DNA from: Actinopolymorpha singaporensis
GTDB taxonomy: Bacteria; Actinomycetota; Actinomycetes; Propionibacteriales; Actinopolymorphaceae
DNA length: 64,000 nucleotides
Assembly (NCBI RefSeq): GCF_900104745.1
Contig: NZ_LT629732.1
Coordinates: 3,707,981-3,771,980 of the forward strand
Direction: 5' to 3'
Notes under the pieces: generated by a model
What the model was told of the DNA's origin: nothing
The model's database searches: none
Seen by the model: only the letters and a program-made list of their open reading frames with translations
Program-made: the position numbers and the translations under genes
In this document: one piece after another, positions 44,228 through 53,855 of the stretch
Numbering within the stretch: position 1 is the first letter of the stretch
Layout: the number at the start of each line of letters is the position of its first letter

Positions 44228-45096
44228 GCACGACCGAACCGCACCTCTCACGGGCCCGCTACCACCGGCGGCGTCCGGTCCGGGCCGGCCGGCTGCTGAT
44301 CAGTGTGGTCCTGGGGGTGATCGGTGTGCTGATGGTGGCGCCACTGGTCTGGATGATCTCCACGAGCCTGACCGAGCCGGCCGAGGCTTTCCAGCTGCCG
44401 CCGCGGTGGCTGCCGGTCCCGTTCAGCCTCCAGAGCTTCACAGACATGGCTGGCCTGATGCCGATCGGCCGAATGGCGCTGAACAGCCTGATCGTTGCCG
44501 TGATCAGCGTGGCCGGTTCGCTGCTCACCGCCTCGCTGGCCGCGTACTCGTTCTCCCGGATCGAGTTCCGCGGCCGCAACCAGGTGTTCCTGCTGTTGCT
44601 CAGCGCGCTGATGGTGCCGGGTCAGCTGACGATCATTCCGATCTTCATCCTGATGCGTCGGCTGGAGCTGGTCGACACCCTGGCGGCGCTGTGGCTGCCA
44701 GCGTTGATCAACGTGTTCGCGATCTTCTTCCTGCGCCAGTACTTCAACACGATCCCGCGAGAGCTGGACGAGGCCGCCCGGATCGACGGCGCCGGGCACC
44801 TGCGGATCCTGTTCCAGATCATGATTCCGCTGGCAGGCCCGGCGCTTTCGGCGCTGGCCATCCTGGGATTCGAGTCCTCCTGGAACAACTACTTCGGCCC
44901 GCTGATCTTCCTCTCCACACCGGAGAAGATGACGTTGCCCATCGGTCTGGTCACCCTCTCGGCTGGGCAGGGCGGCGGGCCGGCCGGCGTGGTCTTCGCC
45001 GGGATCACGATCGTCGTAGTGCCGACGCTGATTGTCTTCATCGCGTTCCAGCGCGCATTCATCGAAAGCGTCGCCTCGGTCGGGATCCGCGGATGA
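44224..45096 (+). CDS. Sugar ABC transporter permease (second, MsmG type)
   Basis: The 290-residue permease has six helices, with LMVAPLVWMISTSLTEPAEA after helix 1, and the EAA loop ELDEAARIDGAGHLRILFQI then MIPLAGPALSALAI. It pairs with the first permease to form the membrane channel. The start overlaps the first permease by 4 bp, and the stop overlaps the next gene by 4 bp (ATGA). Confidence 0.92.
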   Translation: MSTTEPHLSRARYHRRRPVRAGRLLISVVLGVIGVLMVAPLVWMISTSLTEPAEAFQLPPRWLPVPFSLQSFTDMAGLMPIGRMALNSLIVAVISVAGSLLTASLAAYSFSRIEFRGRNQVFLLLLSALMVPGQLTIIPIFILMRRLELVDTLAALWLPALINVFAIFFLRQYFNTIPRELDEAARIDGAGHLRILFQIMIPLAGPALSALAILGFESSWNNYFGPLIFLSTPEKMTLPIGLVTLSAGQGGGPAGVVFAGITIVVVPTLIVFIAFQRAFIESVASVGIRG

Positions 45097-45836
45097 CCAT
45101 GGAATCGCGGGGATGGCCAGTGCTGGACGACGCACCCAGACGGCATCCGGATCCGCTCCGCCGGGCCGCCATGCTGCTGTGGCCTAACCTGCCGGTGCTG
45201 CTCGCGGGCTCCGGCCTGGCGGTGCTGCCGCTCGGCCTGGCCCGTGTGCTGGCACCGGTGCTCGGGATTGTCGGTACGACGATGCTTAGCGTCGCCTTCC
45301 TGCTCGCCGTGGCGCCACTGCTGCAGACCGCGATGGTGCTGCTGGCCGGTGATCACCGAGGCATCGGCGACCTGGCTCGCGGGCTCAATCGGGACCTCAG
45401 AGCGGCCCTGCCGATGGTCGCGCTGCCGGCAGGGGCAGCTGTGCTGACCGTTGCGGCGGTCGAGACCTGGACGGTCTACGGGCAACTCTGGGCGGTCGGT
45501 TCGGCGGCCGCCTGCGCAGCGGTGACCGTGATCGCGACGGCGATCATGATCGTCGCGCTGCCGTATCGGCTGCATGCTGATCAGCTACCTGGGGGCTGCC
45601 CGGCCCGGGAGGCCTGGCTGGTCGGCCTGTACGCGGCCACCCGGCGTCCGGTGCCGGTGCTCGGCACGCTTTGCGCGGTCGGCCTGTTCGGCTCGGTCCT
45701 ACCGTTGGTCAGCCTGGCGCTCGGCTTCCTCGGACTCGGCCCGCTCGCGCTGCTTTGGGCTGCGGCTGCCACCGCCACCCTCGACCACGGCCGGGCCCTC
45801 CTCGACCGCCTCACCAATTCATCCCAAGTAGTTTGA
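45093..45836 (+). CDS. YesL/DUF624-like membrane protein
   Basis: The 247-residue protein has about six hydrophobic segments, and its DLARGLNRDLRAALPM stretch between helices recalls the YesL family of proteins found beside glycan ABC transporters. Its function is not established; a role in membrane supply to the transporter or glycosidase is guesswork. ATG 45093 overlaps the permease stop. The glycosidase follows after 12 bp. Confidence 0.7.
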   Translation: MTMESRGWPVLDDAPRRHPDPLRRAAMLLWPNLPVLLAGSGLAVLPLGLARVLAPVLGIVGTTMLSVAFLLAVAPLLQTAMVLLAGDHRGIGDLARGLNRDLRAALPMVALPAGAAVLTVAAVETWTVYGQLWAVGSAAACAAVTVIATAIMIVALPYRLHADQLPGGCPAREAWLVGLYAATRRPVPVLGTLCAVGLFGSVLPLVSLALGFLGLGPLALLWAAAATATLDHGRALLDRLTNSSQVV

Positions 45837-45848
45837 GACAGGACGACC

Positions 45849-48344
45849 ATGACTGCTGCTGACTGGCCGGTGCTCCGCTCCTACGACGCCGCTCACTTGG
45901 ACCGCATCGCGCTGCCGCTCGGTGGCATCGGCACCGGCACGATCTGCCTTGGCGGCCGGGGCGACCTGCGCGACTTCGAACTCGGCAACCGTCCCGCCAA
46001 AGGGTTCCGACCCGACGTGATGTTCGTCGCTGTCCGGGCTGCCACCGGGAACGGCCACGTGGAGACGCTAGTGGTCGAGGGACCGCTGCCAGTCGAGGAG
46101 TACGAGGGCGCGTTCGGCTCGCCGGCACCCAACCACGGTCTGCCCCGCTTCGCCGAGTGCGGGTTCGATACGGCCTACCCGTTCGGCCAGGTCCGGTTGC
46201 GCGACAAAGCGTTCCCGCTCGAGGTCACAGTGCAGGGCTTCAACCCGCTGGTGTTCGGCGACACCGCGATCAGCAGCCTTCCCGTGGCAGTGTTGCGCTA
46301 CCGGCTGCACAACCGAGGTGACGAACCGGTGCACACCACCATCGCCATGTCGATGAGCAACCTCGTGGGAGCTAACGGGACCGCGGACGAGACCGGCCAC
46401 AACCAGAACACCAAGCGTGAATCCGGGGCACTACACGGCATCACAATGACGGCTCAAGCCCTGCCTGACGACGCAGAGGCCGCAGGCGAGCTGACGATGG
46501 CGATGATCGCGCCCTCCGACGCCAATGTCAGCCACCGCACACGGTGGGCAGACCTGAGCTGGGGCGGCTCGCTACTGGACTTCTGGGACGACCTGACCGA
46601 CGACGGCGTGCTGGGGGAGCGGGAGTCGCAGATCGAGCGTCCGGTGGCGTCGTTGGCCGCGATGCTGGACGTGCCCGGCGGGGGGACGGCCGATGTCACG
46701 TACCTGCTCACCTGGAACTTCCCGAACCGCCGCGCCTGGAGCGGTTCCGGAACGCACCTGGGCGAGTACGGCGACACCGTGATCGGCAACGCCTACTCCG
46801 TCGCTCATCGGGATTCGTGGGCGACCGCCGTCTTGGTGGCCGAGCGGCTCCCCGAGCTCGAAGGCGTGACGCTTGACGCGATTCGCGCAGTGGTCGACAC
46901 CGACGCGCCGGTGACATTGCGGGAGGCGGCTCTGTTCAATCTCAGCACGTTGCGCAGCCCGACGGTGTTCCAGTCCGCTGCCGGGGACTACTACGGCTGG
47001 GAGGGTGTCGGCGACCGGGCCGGCAGCTGCCACGGCACGTGCACTCACGTGTGGGGATATGAATTCGCGACGTCGCTGCTGTTCGCGCCCGTCGCGCGGT
47101 CGTTTCGGACCACACAGTACGCGCGTTGCACCGACGAGTCGGGCCTGATGAGCTTCCGCGCGGGCCTGCCGGTGGAGGACTCACGGGTTTGGCGACTGGC
47201 TGCAGCGGACGGCCAGATGGCGTGTCTGGTCCACCTCTACCTCGACTGGAAGCTGAGCGGAGACCGCGACCTGCTTCGTTCGTTGTGGCCGGCAGCACGC
47301 CGAAGCCTGGAGTTCTGCTGGATACCCGGCGGTTGGGACGCCGACCAAGACGGCGTCATGGAAGGCGTCCAGCACAACACCATGGACGTGGAGTACTACG
47401 GGCCGAATCCTCAAATGGGGTCGTGGTACCTTGCGGCGCTGCGAGCGGCGGAGGAGATGGCCCATGCCGTCGGGGAATCCGACTTCGCCGAGCGCTGCCA
47501 CGCGTTGTTCGAGAACGGCTCGGCCTGGCTGGACGGGAACCTCTTCAACGGCGACTTCTACCGGCACGAGGTGCGCCCGGTCGCAGACGCCGACAAGATC
47601 GCCGAAGGCCTTCGGCACCACAGTATGGGGTCTGCCAACACCGTCGACCCGGACCTGCAGCTGGCTGACGGATGCCTGGTCGACCAGCTCGTGGGTCAGT
47701 ACGCCGCGACGCTGACCGGCCTCGGAGCACTCCTGGACGACGAGCACGTTCGCTCGGCGCTGCTCGCCGTCCACAAGCGGAACTTCCGCCGCGGGTTCGC
47801 ACACCACTTCAACCCCATGCGCAGCTTCGTCCTCGCAGACGAGGCGGCTGTGTTGATGTGCACCTACGACGACGACAAGCGTCCGGTGCGACCGTTCCCG
47901 TACTTCGGTGAGGTGATGACAGGATTCGAGTACACCTTGGCCAGCGGCCTCCTGCAGGTTGGCGAAACCGACCGGGCCATGGAGATCATCGACGCGATCC
48001 GGTCGCGGTACGACGGACGCAGGCGTAACCCGTTCGACGAGGCTGAATGCGGGCACCACTATGCGCGGGCCATGGCCAGTTGGTCAGCGTTCACGACCTG
48101 GAACGCCATCAGCTACTCCGGCGTCAACCAGGTCCTGACGGTGGGGGAGCGGCGCGCATACGGGCCGGCGTTCTGGTCGACAGGTTCGGCCTTCGGCACC
48201 TGGGAGCCGAGCACCAGCGACGGACCAGGCCGGCTGCGGGTGACAGGAGGCGACCTGCCCTTGAAGGCGCTGGAGGTCGCCGGCCGTACGTACCAACCGC
48301 CCAAGGCGGTGCTGCGCGCTGGGGAGGTTTGGAAGGTCACCTGA
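45849..48344 (+). CDS. GH116 glycosidase (glucosylceramidase/beta-glucosidase type)
   Basis: The 831-residue protein has an N-terminal beta-sandwich (LDRIALPLGGIGTGTICLGG, residues about 15-35) and a C-terminal alpha barrel. The nucleophile is expected in GVQHNTMDVEYYGPNP (Glu near 515) and the acid/base in LVDQLVGQYA (Asp near 612). These roles come from family knowledge (Thermoanaerobacterium GH116, GBA2). No signal peptide is visible, so it acts on an imported glycoside in the cytoplasm. It lies in one operon with the ABC permeases and before the LacI gene. The sugar could be a glucoside or xyloside. Confidence 0.9.
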   Translation: MTAADWPVLRSYDAAHLDRIALPLGGIGTGTICLGGRGDLRDFELGNRPAKGFRPDVMFVAVRAATGNGHVETLVVEGPLPVEEYEGAFGSPAPNHGLPRFAECGFDTAYPFGQVRLRDKAFPLEVTVQGFNPLVFGDTAISSLPVAVLRYRLHNRGDEPVHTTIAMSMSNLVGANGTADETGHNQNTKRESGALHGITMTAQALPDDAEAAGELTMAMIAPSDANVSHRTRWADLSWGGSLLDFWDDLTDDGVLGERESQIERPVASLAAMLDVPGGGTADVTYLLTWNFPNRRAWSGSGTHLGEYGDTVIGNAYSVAHRDSWATAVLVAERLPELEGVTLDAIRAVVDTDAPVTLREAALFNLSTLRSPTVFQSAAGDYYGWEGVGDRAGSCHGTCTHVWGYEFATSLLFAPVARSFRTTQYARCTDESGLMSFRAGLPVEDSRVWRLAAADGQMACLVHLYLDWKLSGDRDLLRSLWPAARRSLEFCWIPGGWDADQDGVMEGVQHNTMDVEYYGPNPQMGSWYLAALRAAEEMAHAVGESDFAERCHALFENGSAWLDGNLFNGDFYRHEVRPVADADKIAEGLRHHSMGSANTVDPDLQLADGCLVDQLVGQYAATLTGLGALLDDEHVRSALLAVHKRNFRRGFAHHFNPMRSFVLADEAAVLMCTYDDDKRPVRPFPYFGEVMTGFEYTLASGLLQVGETDRAMEIIDAIRSRYDGRRRNPFDEAECGHHYARAMASWSAFTTWNAISYSGVNQVLTVGERRAYGPAFWSTGSAFGTWEPSTSDGPGRLRVTGGDLPLKALEVAGRTYQPPKAVLRAGEVWKVT

Positions 48345-48364
48345 GCAAGGTCGGGTGGACCAGT

Positions 48365-49429
48365 ATGGACCTTGATGAGGGCTCTGGTACCGCCAGAGGT
48401 CGTCGGCCGATCACACCGCCACGCATGCCTCGTCTTGTCGATGTCGCCGAGGCGGCCCAGGTGTCGGTCGCCACCGTGTCCAGGGCCCTCAACAACACTC
48501 GTTCGGTAGATCCGGCGCTGGCCGATCGAGTGCGAACTGCAGCCGCGGAACTCGGCTACCAGCCGAACGCGATTGCAAGGAACCTCAGGCGGCGTGGCAC
48601 ACGGGTGTGGGCACTGGTCATCCCAAACATCGACAACCCTTTCTATACGGCACTCGCCCGCGGAGTGGAGGAAGCCGCCTCCGAACTCGGCTTCTCCGTC
48701 CTGCTCTACAACACTGACGAGGACGAGGGACGCGAACACCGCTACCTCGACGTGGCCGGGCAGGAACGTGTGGCCGGCGCAGTCCTCGTCCCACGCGCCA
48801 GAGACTCCGACGTCTCCAGCCTGCTCGACGCAGGAATCCCGTTGGTGGTGGTCGATCGCCCACTCGACCGGGGTGGAGATTTCGTGACCGCGGCGTCCTT
48901 CGAAGGCGCGGAGACGGCCACAGAGCACCTGCTGAGCGAGCAATGGCGTCGGCCGGCGTGCATCAGCAGACCGGCCGACACACCGACCGCAGAGCAGCGG
49001 CGACAGGGATACCAGGCCGTCGTCGATCGCCACGGCCTCCCGTCAGTCGTCTGTCAGATCCCCTTCCATGCAGAGGAAGGTGTCGCGATGGTCGACGAAC
49101 TGCTGGCCGGTGAGGATGCTCCGGACTCGTTCCTGACTGTCGACTCTATGTTGGCCCTGGTTGTACTCCAAGCCCTGCGCCGCCGGCGACTTCGGACCGG
49201 CCGTGATGTCGGTCTGATCAGCTTCGACGACGCCGTCTGGGCGCAGGTGGTCGAGCCTCCTCTGTCTGTGGTGGCCCAACCGGCGTACGAGATCGGGGTG
49301 GCGGCTGCGCGCCTGCTCTCGGAGAGGATCCGAGATGGCTTCGACGAGACCGGAGCCCGGACCGTGACTATGCGCACCACACTGATCGTGCGAGGCAGTT
49401 CCCGACCTCCGCCCTCGCCCCGCGGGTGA
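48365..49429 (+). CDS. LacI-family transcriptional regulator of the sugar module
   Basis: ATG 48365 gives 354 residues. The DNA-binding part is RLVDVAEAAQVSVATVSRAL then NNTRSVDPALADRVRTAAAE, followed by LGYQPNAIARNLRRRGTRVW with the hinge helix. The periplasmic-binding-like effector domain starts at VIPNIDNPFYTALARGVEEA. A later start at 48425 (MPRLVDVA) is possible. It lies 20 bp after the GH116 gene and probably represses the operon through the 41920 dyad, with a sugar as inducer. Confidence 0.92.
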   Translation: MDLDEGSGTARGRRPITPPRMPRLVDVAEAAQVSVATVSRALNNTRSVDPALADRVRTAAAELGYQPNAIARNLRRRGTRVWALVIPNIDNPFYTALARGVEEAASELGFSVLLYNTDEDEGREHRYLDVAGQERVAGAVLVPRARDSDVSSLLDAGIPLVVVDRPLDRGGDFVTAASFEGAETATEHLLSEQWRRPACISRPADTPTAEQRRQGYQAVVDRHGLPSVVCQIPFHAEEGVAMVDELLAGEDAPDSFLTVDSMLALVVLQALRRRRLRTGRDVGLISFDDAVWAQVVEPPLSVVAQPAYEIGVAAARLLSERIRDGFDETGARTVTMRTTLIVRGSSRPPPSPRG

Positions 49430-49649
49430 CATGGTTCTACGACCACGCACCGAGACGCCCTGTCGGAGGCGAGTCGGGTGGCGAAGGTCGACCTGCTCCG
49501 TCGCCTCATTCTCGTCGCCGGTGGAAGGGAGATGGGCCCATCCCGACCGGACGCTGTTGAGTGGCCGCAGCCTAGCTAAGCGCTATATACCCTCGGAGTG
49601 CTAGACCTTTCCCCGGCGAACCGGCGGCCACGGTCAGCCTGCTACTGAC
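49430..49649. other. Intergenic stretch without recognised genes
   Basis: An AT-richer run (CGCTATATACC near 49580) lies here. No other signal was found that I can support. Confidence 0.3.
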
Positions 49650-49820
49650 TCGGCGGGAAACGTTCGTGCTGGCCCCGCTCTTGCTACATCCGGTTCGCCG
49701 CCAACCTGCCCAACCATGCCGGGGTGGACTTCATCCACTACCGGCTCACCCGACCGGACGGACGGCCCGGAAGGGTCTCGGCGGAGCCGAACCGGTTCAT
49801 CCCATACGTCACTCATGAGC
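49650..49820 (+). pseudogene. IS481-family transposase remnant
   Basis: One frame gives ATVSLLLTRRETFVL, similar to the HTH segment of the remnant near 0.4 kb. The next frame gives CYIRFAANLPNHAGVDFIHY then RLTRPDGRPGR, matching the IS481 catalytic-domain start (SYIRFAAELPN-W-ADFTHYRL). A deletion and frameshift join the pieces. Confidence 0.55.
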
Positions 49821-50454
49821 GATTCGCGTCCGGCCGCGTTGCCGTGGTCGCGGGTGCGCTGAGTAGCACTGGGCGGATTAGATCGGAAACGTCCGTCCGG
49901 GGCGCCCGAGCGCCCCTGGCGGAGCTGGAAGGTAACCCTCTGATTCCGTCGTTAGGGGCCGGTCAGGCCTGGAAGGCGAGCAAAGTCTGCTACGGGTTGA
50001 CTGCTCACGTGATCCATCGCGGGGAGGGGCGTCAACCACTGCTTGCATGCTGGCACGACTCGGGCCCGCAGTGACAGTCCCGCACGGGGGCCCGACTTCC
50101 AATCGCGGCGGTGCCATTCGACAAGCAGACCTAGCGGGCCCTCCGGCGACGGGGCACTGAGCGACGAGCAAGGACGAAGCAGAAATCGGGATCAGCCAGT
50201 CACCTTCATGCGGCGGAGGGTCCGTAGGGCTGCCAGGTGCGGTGGAGCGGGCGCCGGGCGTTCGGCCAACTGCGACTATTCGGCCGGCGGCAGTCGGTCT
50301 GACCCAGCGCAGTGCTCATGGCCGGCATGTCTGGCATCCCGACAGCGGCGTGGTCTTCGAGGCTGGCGTGAACCTCAGGGCGCGTTCGGTAGGTGTCCGT
50401 ACGGTCGTATCTTGGCGTTGAACGTATTGCGGGTCGCGCATAGAGGTGATCGCT
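49821..50454. other. Stretch before the second APC permease
   Basis: I see no recognisable gene in these 630 bases. A GAGG ribosome site (50443-50446) belongs to the downstream permease. Confidence 0.35.
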
Positions 50455-52104
50455 ATGGCGGGACAGGTACCGCCGGCGCCCTCATCGGGCGGCGTCGGCC
50501 TTCGTCGGGACATCAGGCTGGTGGGTCTGACCTGGATGTCGGTTGGCTCGATCATCGGGTCGGGCTGGCTATTCGGGTCGCAGTTGGCTCTGAAGGCCGC
50601 GGGGCCGGCGGCGCTCATCTCGTGGGGCATCGGTGCCGTAGCCATCATCATTCTTGCGCTGGTGCACGCCGAGCTAGGGGCGATGTATCCGGTGGCAGGC
50701 GGCACGGCTCGGTTCCCTCACTACGCCTTCGGTGGTGCGGTCGGAGCATCGTTCGGTTGGTTCTCCTGGTTGCAAGCGTTGACCGTGGCGCCGATCGAGG
50801 TCTTGGCCATGATCAGCTATGGCCAGCACTACGCGTTCGCCAAAGGCTTCATGACGCGACGCGCTGGGCAGAGCGTGCTCACTCCGTCCGGCATCGTGGT
50901 TGCGGTCGTCCTGATGGCGATCGTCACGTCGATCAACTTCCTCAGCATCCGCAAGCTTGCCAATACCAACAGTGCTGCCACCTGGTGGAAGGTCGGCACT
51001 CCGTTGCTCACGATCATGGTGATCGGCATCGTCAATTTCCACGCCGCGAACTTCACCGCTGCCGACGGGCTCAATCCGTACGGAGTGCGCGGGATGCTGG
51101 GCGCGGTGTCGACCAGTGGCATCGTGTTCGCCTTCCTAGGCTTCGAACAAGCCGATCAGCTGGCTGGTGAAAGCAGGAACCCGAAGCGGGACATTCCGCT
51201 GGCGGTGATCGGATCGATTGTGATCGGGGCGATCATCTATATCGGTCTGCAGTTGGTGTTCCTCGGTGGCCTGCCGGCCAGCCAGATCGGTACCCACTGG
51301 TCGACGAGTGCGTACACGGCGATGACCGGGCCGTTCGCACAGCTGGCCTCGCTGGTCGGCCTCGGCTGGCTCGCGGCCATCCTCTACATCGACGCGGTGA
51401 TCTCCCCAGGCGGCACCGCGCTGGTGTACGGCGCATCGAGCTCTCGGATCTCGTATGGTCTTGCCCGTAATGGATATCTCCCAAGGTGGTATCAGTCGAC
51501 CGATCGGCGTGGGGTGCCATGGCTGGGGTTGATCACCGCGTTCGTGATCGGCTGCGTCTGCTTCCTACCGTTCCCCAGTTGGCGATCACTGGTCGGTTTG
51601 ATCACCGGCGCCAGTGTGTTGATGTATGCCGGCGCGCCACTCTCCTTCGCCGTGTTCCGCAAGCGGTTGCCCGATGCCGAACGCCCGTACCGACTGCGTG
51701 GTGGTGCGGTGATCTCGCCAATCGCGTTCATCGTCGCCAACTTCCTGATCTTGTGGTCCGGATGGGACACCGACTGGAAGCTCGGAATTGCGATCTTGAT
51801 CGGCTATGTCATCCTGGCTGGGAATCGGGTCCTCCGATTGAACCCGATTGCACCCGAGCTGAACTGGCGTGCCGCCCAATGGCTGCCGGTCTATCTAGTC
51901 GGCCTCGGGGTGATCGTCTACCTCAGCGATTTCGGACCACTCAAGCATCCGATCCTCCCACTGTGGCGGGACCTGGCCGCGGTCGCAGCATTCAGCTTGA
52001 TCATCTACTACTGGGCACGCGCCGTGGCCCTGCCGACGGAACGGATGAAGACGATGCTCGATACGATCGTGCGGCCGGAGAGCAGGACGTCCTCGAAACC
52101 GTAG
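50455..52104 (+). CDS. APC-superfamily amino acid permease
   Basis: The 549-residue permease has 12 hydrophobic segments. It begins LVGLTWMSVGSIIGSGWLFG, the APC helix-1 motif with GSIIGSGWLF. It also has TSGIVFAFLGFEQADQLAGE then SRNPKRDIP, the loop after helix 6. Polar C-terminus. ATG 50455 has AGAGG 8 bp upstream; a GTG at 50446 is the alternative. It is similar in type to amino acid or polyamine exchangers. It stands alone between remnants. Confidence 0.88.
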   Translation: MAGQVPPAPSSGGVGLRRDIRLVGLTWMSVGSIIGSGWLFGSQLALKAAGPAALISWGIGAVAIIILALVHAELGAMYPVAGGTARFPHYAFGGAVGASFGWFSWLQALTVAPIEVLAMISYGQHYAFAKGFMTRRAGQSVLTPSGIVVAVVLMAIVTSINFLSIRKLANTNSAATWWKVGTPLLTIMVIGIVNFHAANFTAADGLNPYGVRGMLGAVSTSGIVFAFLGFEQADQLAGESRNPKRDIPLAVIGSIVIGAIIYIGLQLVFLGGLPASQIGTHWSTSAYTAMTGPFAQLASLVGLGWLAAILYIDAVISPGGTALVYGASSSRISYGLARNGYLPRWYQSTDRRGVPWLGLITAFVIGCVCFLPFPSWRSLVGLITGASVLMYAGAPLSFAVFRKRLPDAERPYRLRGGAVISPIAFIVANFLILWSGWDTDWKLGIAILIGYVILAGNRVLRLNPIAPELNWRAAQWLPVYLVGLGVIVYLSDFGPLKHPILPLWRDLAAVAAFSLIIYYWARAVALPTERMKTMLDTIVRPESRTSSKP

Positions 52105-52206
52105 ACTTTATTTGGACAAGCTTCAACGGGTGAGGGTCGACCGCACGGGTCGTCCCCCCGTCTGCTTGAACCCCTGGTGCCGAAACTTCTCGATCGAGGG
52201 CGCCGA

Positions 52207-52255
52207 GTTGAGTGACAGACTGGGCATGGCTGAGCTGTCACACCTGTCACTCAAC
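52207..52255. repeat. 12-bp perfect inverted repeat with extra TGTCA boxes
   Basis: GTTGAGTGACAG (52207-52218) and CTGTCACTCAAC (52244-52255) are exact complements. A third CTGTCA lies between (52235-52240) and a TGACAG follows at about 52282. It may be an operator cluster or the trace of an insertion. No gene motif occurs in the 500 bp around (52105-52604). Confidence 0.55.
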
Positions 52256-52604
52256 CCGCTCCGACCTGGTGACGCGGAAGTGACAGCGGTGTGACGGGCG
52301 AATGCCCCCGCAGAGCTTGCCACTCTCTTAGCAGTGAGCACAATGGGCACCGCAACCGCAACCCGTGTAGGGGTCCGGGTGATAGCCCGGCAGCGCCTGG
52401 GAAGCGCTGGTGTCCAGATGGGGGGACGCCGGGTGCGGCAGCCCGGCGATGTCGAGACCCGGATTAGATGAATAGCGCGGTCAGGGTGTTGATGAGCAGT
52501 GGCACAGCCGGCCCTGGCGAGCCTCTTGAACGGCCGGGCGACCATGAGTGTTCAGCGTGGCCGTGGGCAGGCTGCGTGGTGGGATGTTCCCGGCTGGCGG
52601 TCGG

Positions 52605-53564
52605 TCAGCTCACGGCCATGTCGCGCAGTGCCTTGATGTAGCCCAGGCTGTAGGCCCAAGCCGTGCGCCCGTCGCCGACCATCTGAGGTACGTGGTCCGC
52701 GATCAGGATGCCGTCGAAGTCGACCGCCACCAACGTACGCATCAGGGTGCGCATGTCCGCATATCCGTCGTCGACGAAGGTCTCGGTGAACGTCGGCAGT
52801 GGCGCGCTCACGTTCCGGAAGTGGACCTTCCACAGCTTGCCCAGACCCGCGAAGGCCCGCGCCGCGTCGTCCACCGACCTTCCCATCAGGTCGCCGCCCT
52901 CGAGCCATGTCCCCATGCACAGACACACACCGACGTTCGGGCTGTCCGCGATCTCCAGCGCGCGTACGTATCCGTCGTACGTCCCCAGCACGCACCGCGG
53001 GACGCCGCCGAGCTCGACGGCCGGCGGGTCGTCGGGATGCATGCCGATCCTGACACCGACCTCCTCGGCGACCGGAGCGACCTGGCGGATGAAGTACGTG
53101 TAGTTGTCCCAGAGCTCGTCCTCGGAGTAGCGACGGCCGTGCGTGAGCGGCGGAACGAACTCCTCGCCGCCCCAGTAGCCGTGCGCCGTGTCGAGGTCGA
53201 CGTGCCGGGCCGACGCGTCACCTCGTGTCGTTTCGCGTGCCGAGCTCCAGATCCCGTTGCCCATGTGGGCGTACGTCGTGTAGTCGATGCCCAACCGGCC
53301 GAGCGAGCGGAGGTACTCCTTGTACTGCCCGATCTTCTCGTCCCGGCCCGGCAGGTTGAGCGTCACCTCCGGCATGTTGTGCACATGGGAGTTGCCGATG
53401 TTGGCGAGCATGAGACCGGCGGCCTCGACGCGGGCCTTGACCGTCGCGAACAGATCGTACGTGCCACCTGTCGTGCTCACGCTCACGTAGTCGACGCCGA
53501 GCTGTCGGGCGAACGTCAGGTCTTCATCAGTGAAATCGGGCCGCAGCTGCATCGAGATCTTCAT
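52605..53564 (-). CDS. Mannonate dehydratase-like sugar acid enzyme (xylose isomerase-like fold)
   Basis: From ATG 53564 (GGAGG 7 bp upstream) the 319-residue protein begins MKISMQLRPDFTDEDLTFAR. It has a TIM-barrel Asp/His metal site, with GMHPDDPPAVE resembling the UxuA HPDDPP motif, and HVHNMPEVTLNLPGRDEKIG. The C-terminal AMS-like end is short. Mannonate dehydratase removes water from D-mannonate in glucuronate breakdown. No other uxu genes are adjacent; the nearby APC permease lies on the other strand. Another sugar-acid or isomerase reaction is possible. Confidence 0.8.
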   Translation of the reverse strand: MKISMQLRPDFTDEDLTFARQLGVDYVSVSTTGGTYDLFATVKARVEAAGLMLANIGNSHVHNMPEVTLNLPGRDEKIGQYKEYLRSLGRLGIDYTTYAHMGNGIWSSARETTRGDASARHVDLDTAHGYWGGEEFVPPLTHGRRYSEDELWDNYTYFIRQVAPVAEEVGVRIGMHPDDPPAVELGGVPRCVLGTYDGYVRALEIADSPNVGVCLCMGTWLEGGDLMGRSVDDAARAFAGLGKLWKVHFRNVSAPLPTFTETFVDDGYADMRTLMRTLVAVDFDGILIADHVPQMVGDGRTAWAYSLGYIKALRDMAVS

Positions 53565-53855
53565 GCCGTTCCTCCGGTCCACAGCTCGGACAACGTGCCG
53601 GCCGCCACGATACTGAAGACGATGCTGCCGCCCGAAGTCTCGACGGGCAATGGGGGTCGTTAGGCCGCGGGCCTTCGGTAGACCTTACGGCGCACGTTGG
53701 TCCAGGTGATCTCGGGTGGCATGGGCCTTCATCACTGTTGGCTGCCTGGTGCGGAGCGCGGCAGTTGGATGCCGAAAACCGCACATCGACGTGGCCGGAT
53801 CCGGCCGACGAAGAAGTCGTGCGAGCACGGGCCAGACCTGCCTGGCGTGCCTTCG
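53565..53855. other. Gap without recognisable genes
   Basis: No gene motif seen on either strand. Confidence 0.35.

Noticed and set aside
52123-52545. Minus-strand frame of 140 codons
   Set aside because: No homologous motif; Arg/Pro/Thr-rich composition typical of antisense frames in high-GC DNA.
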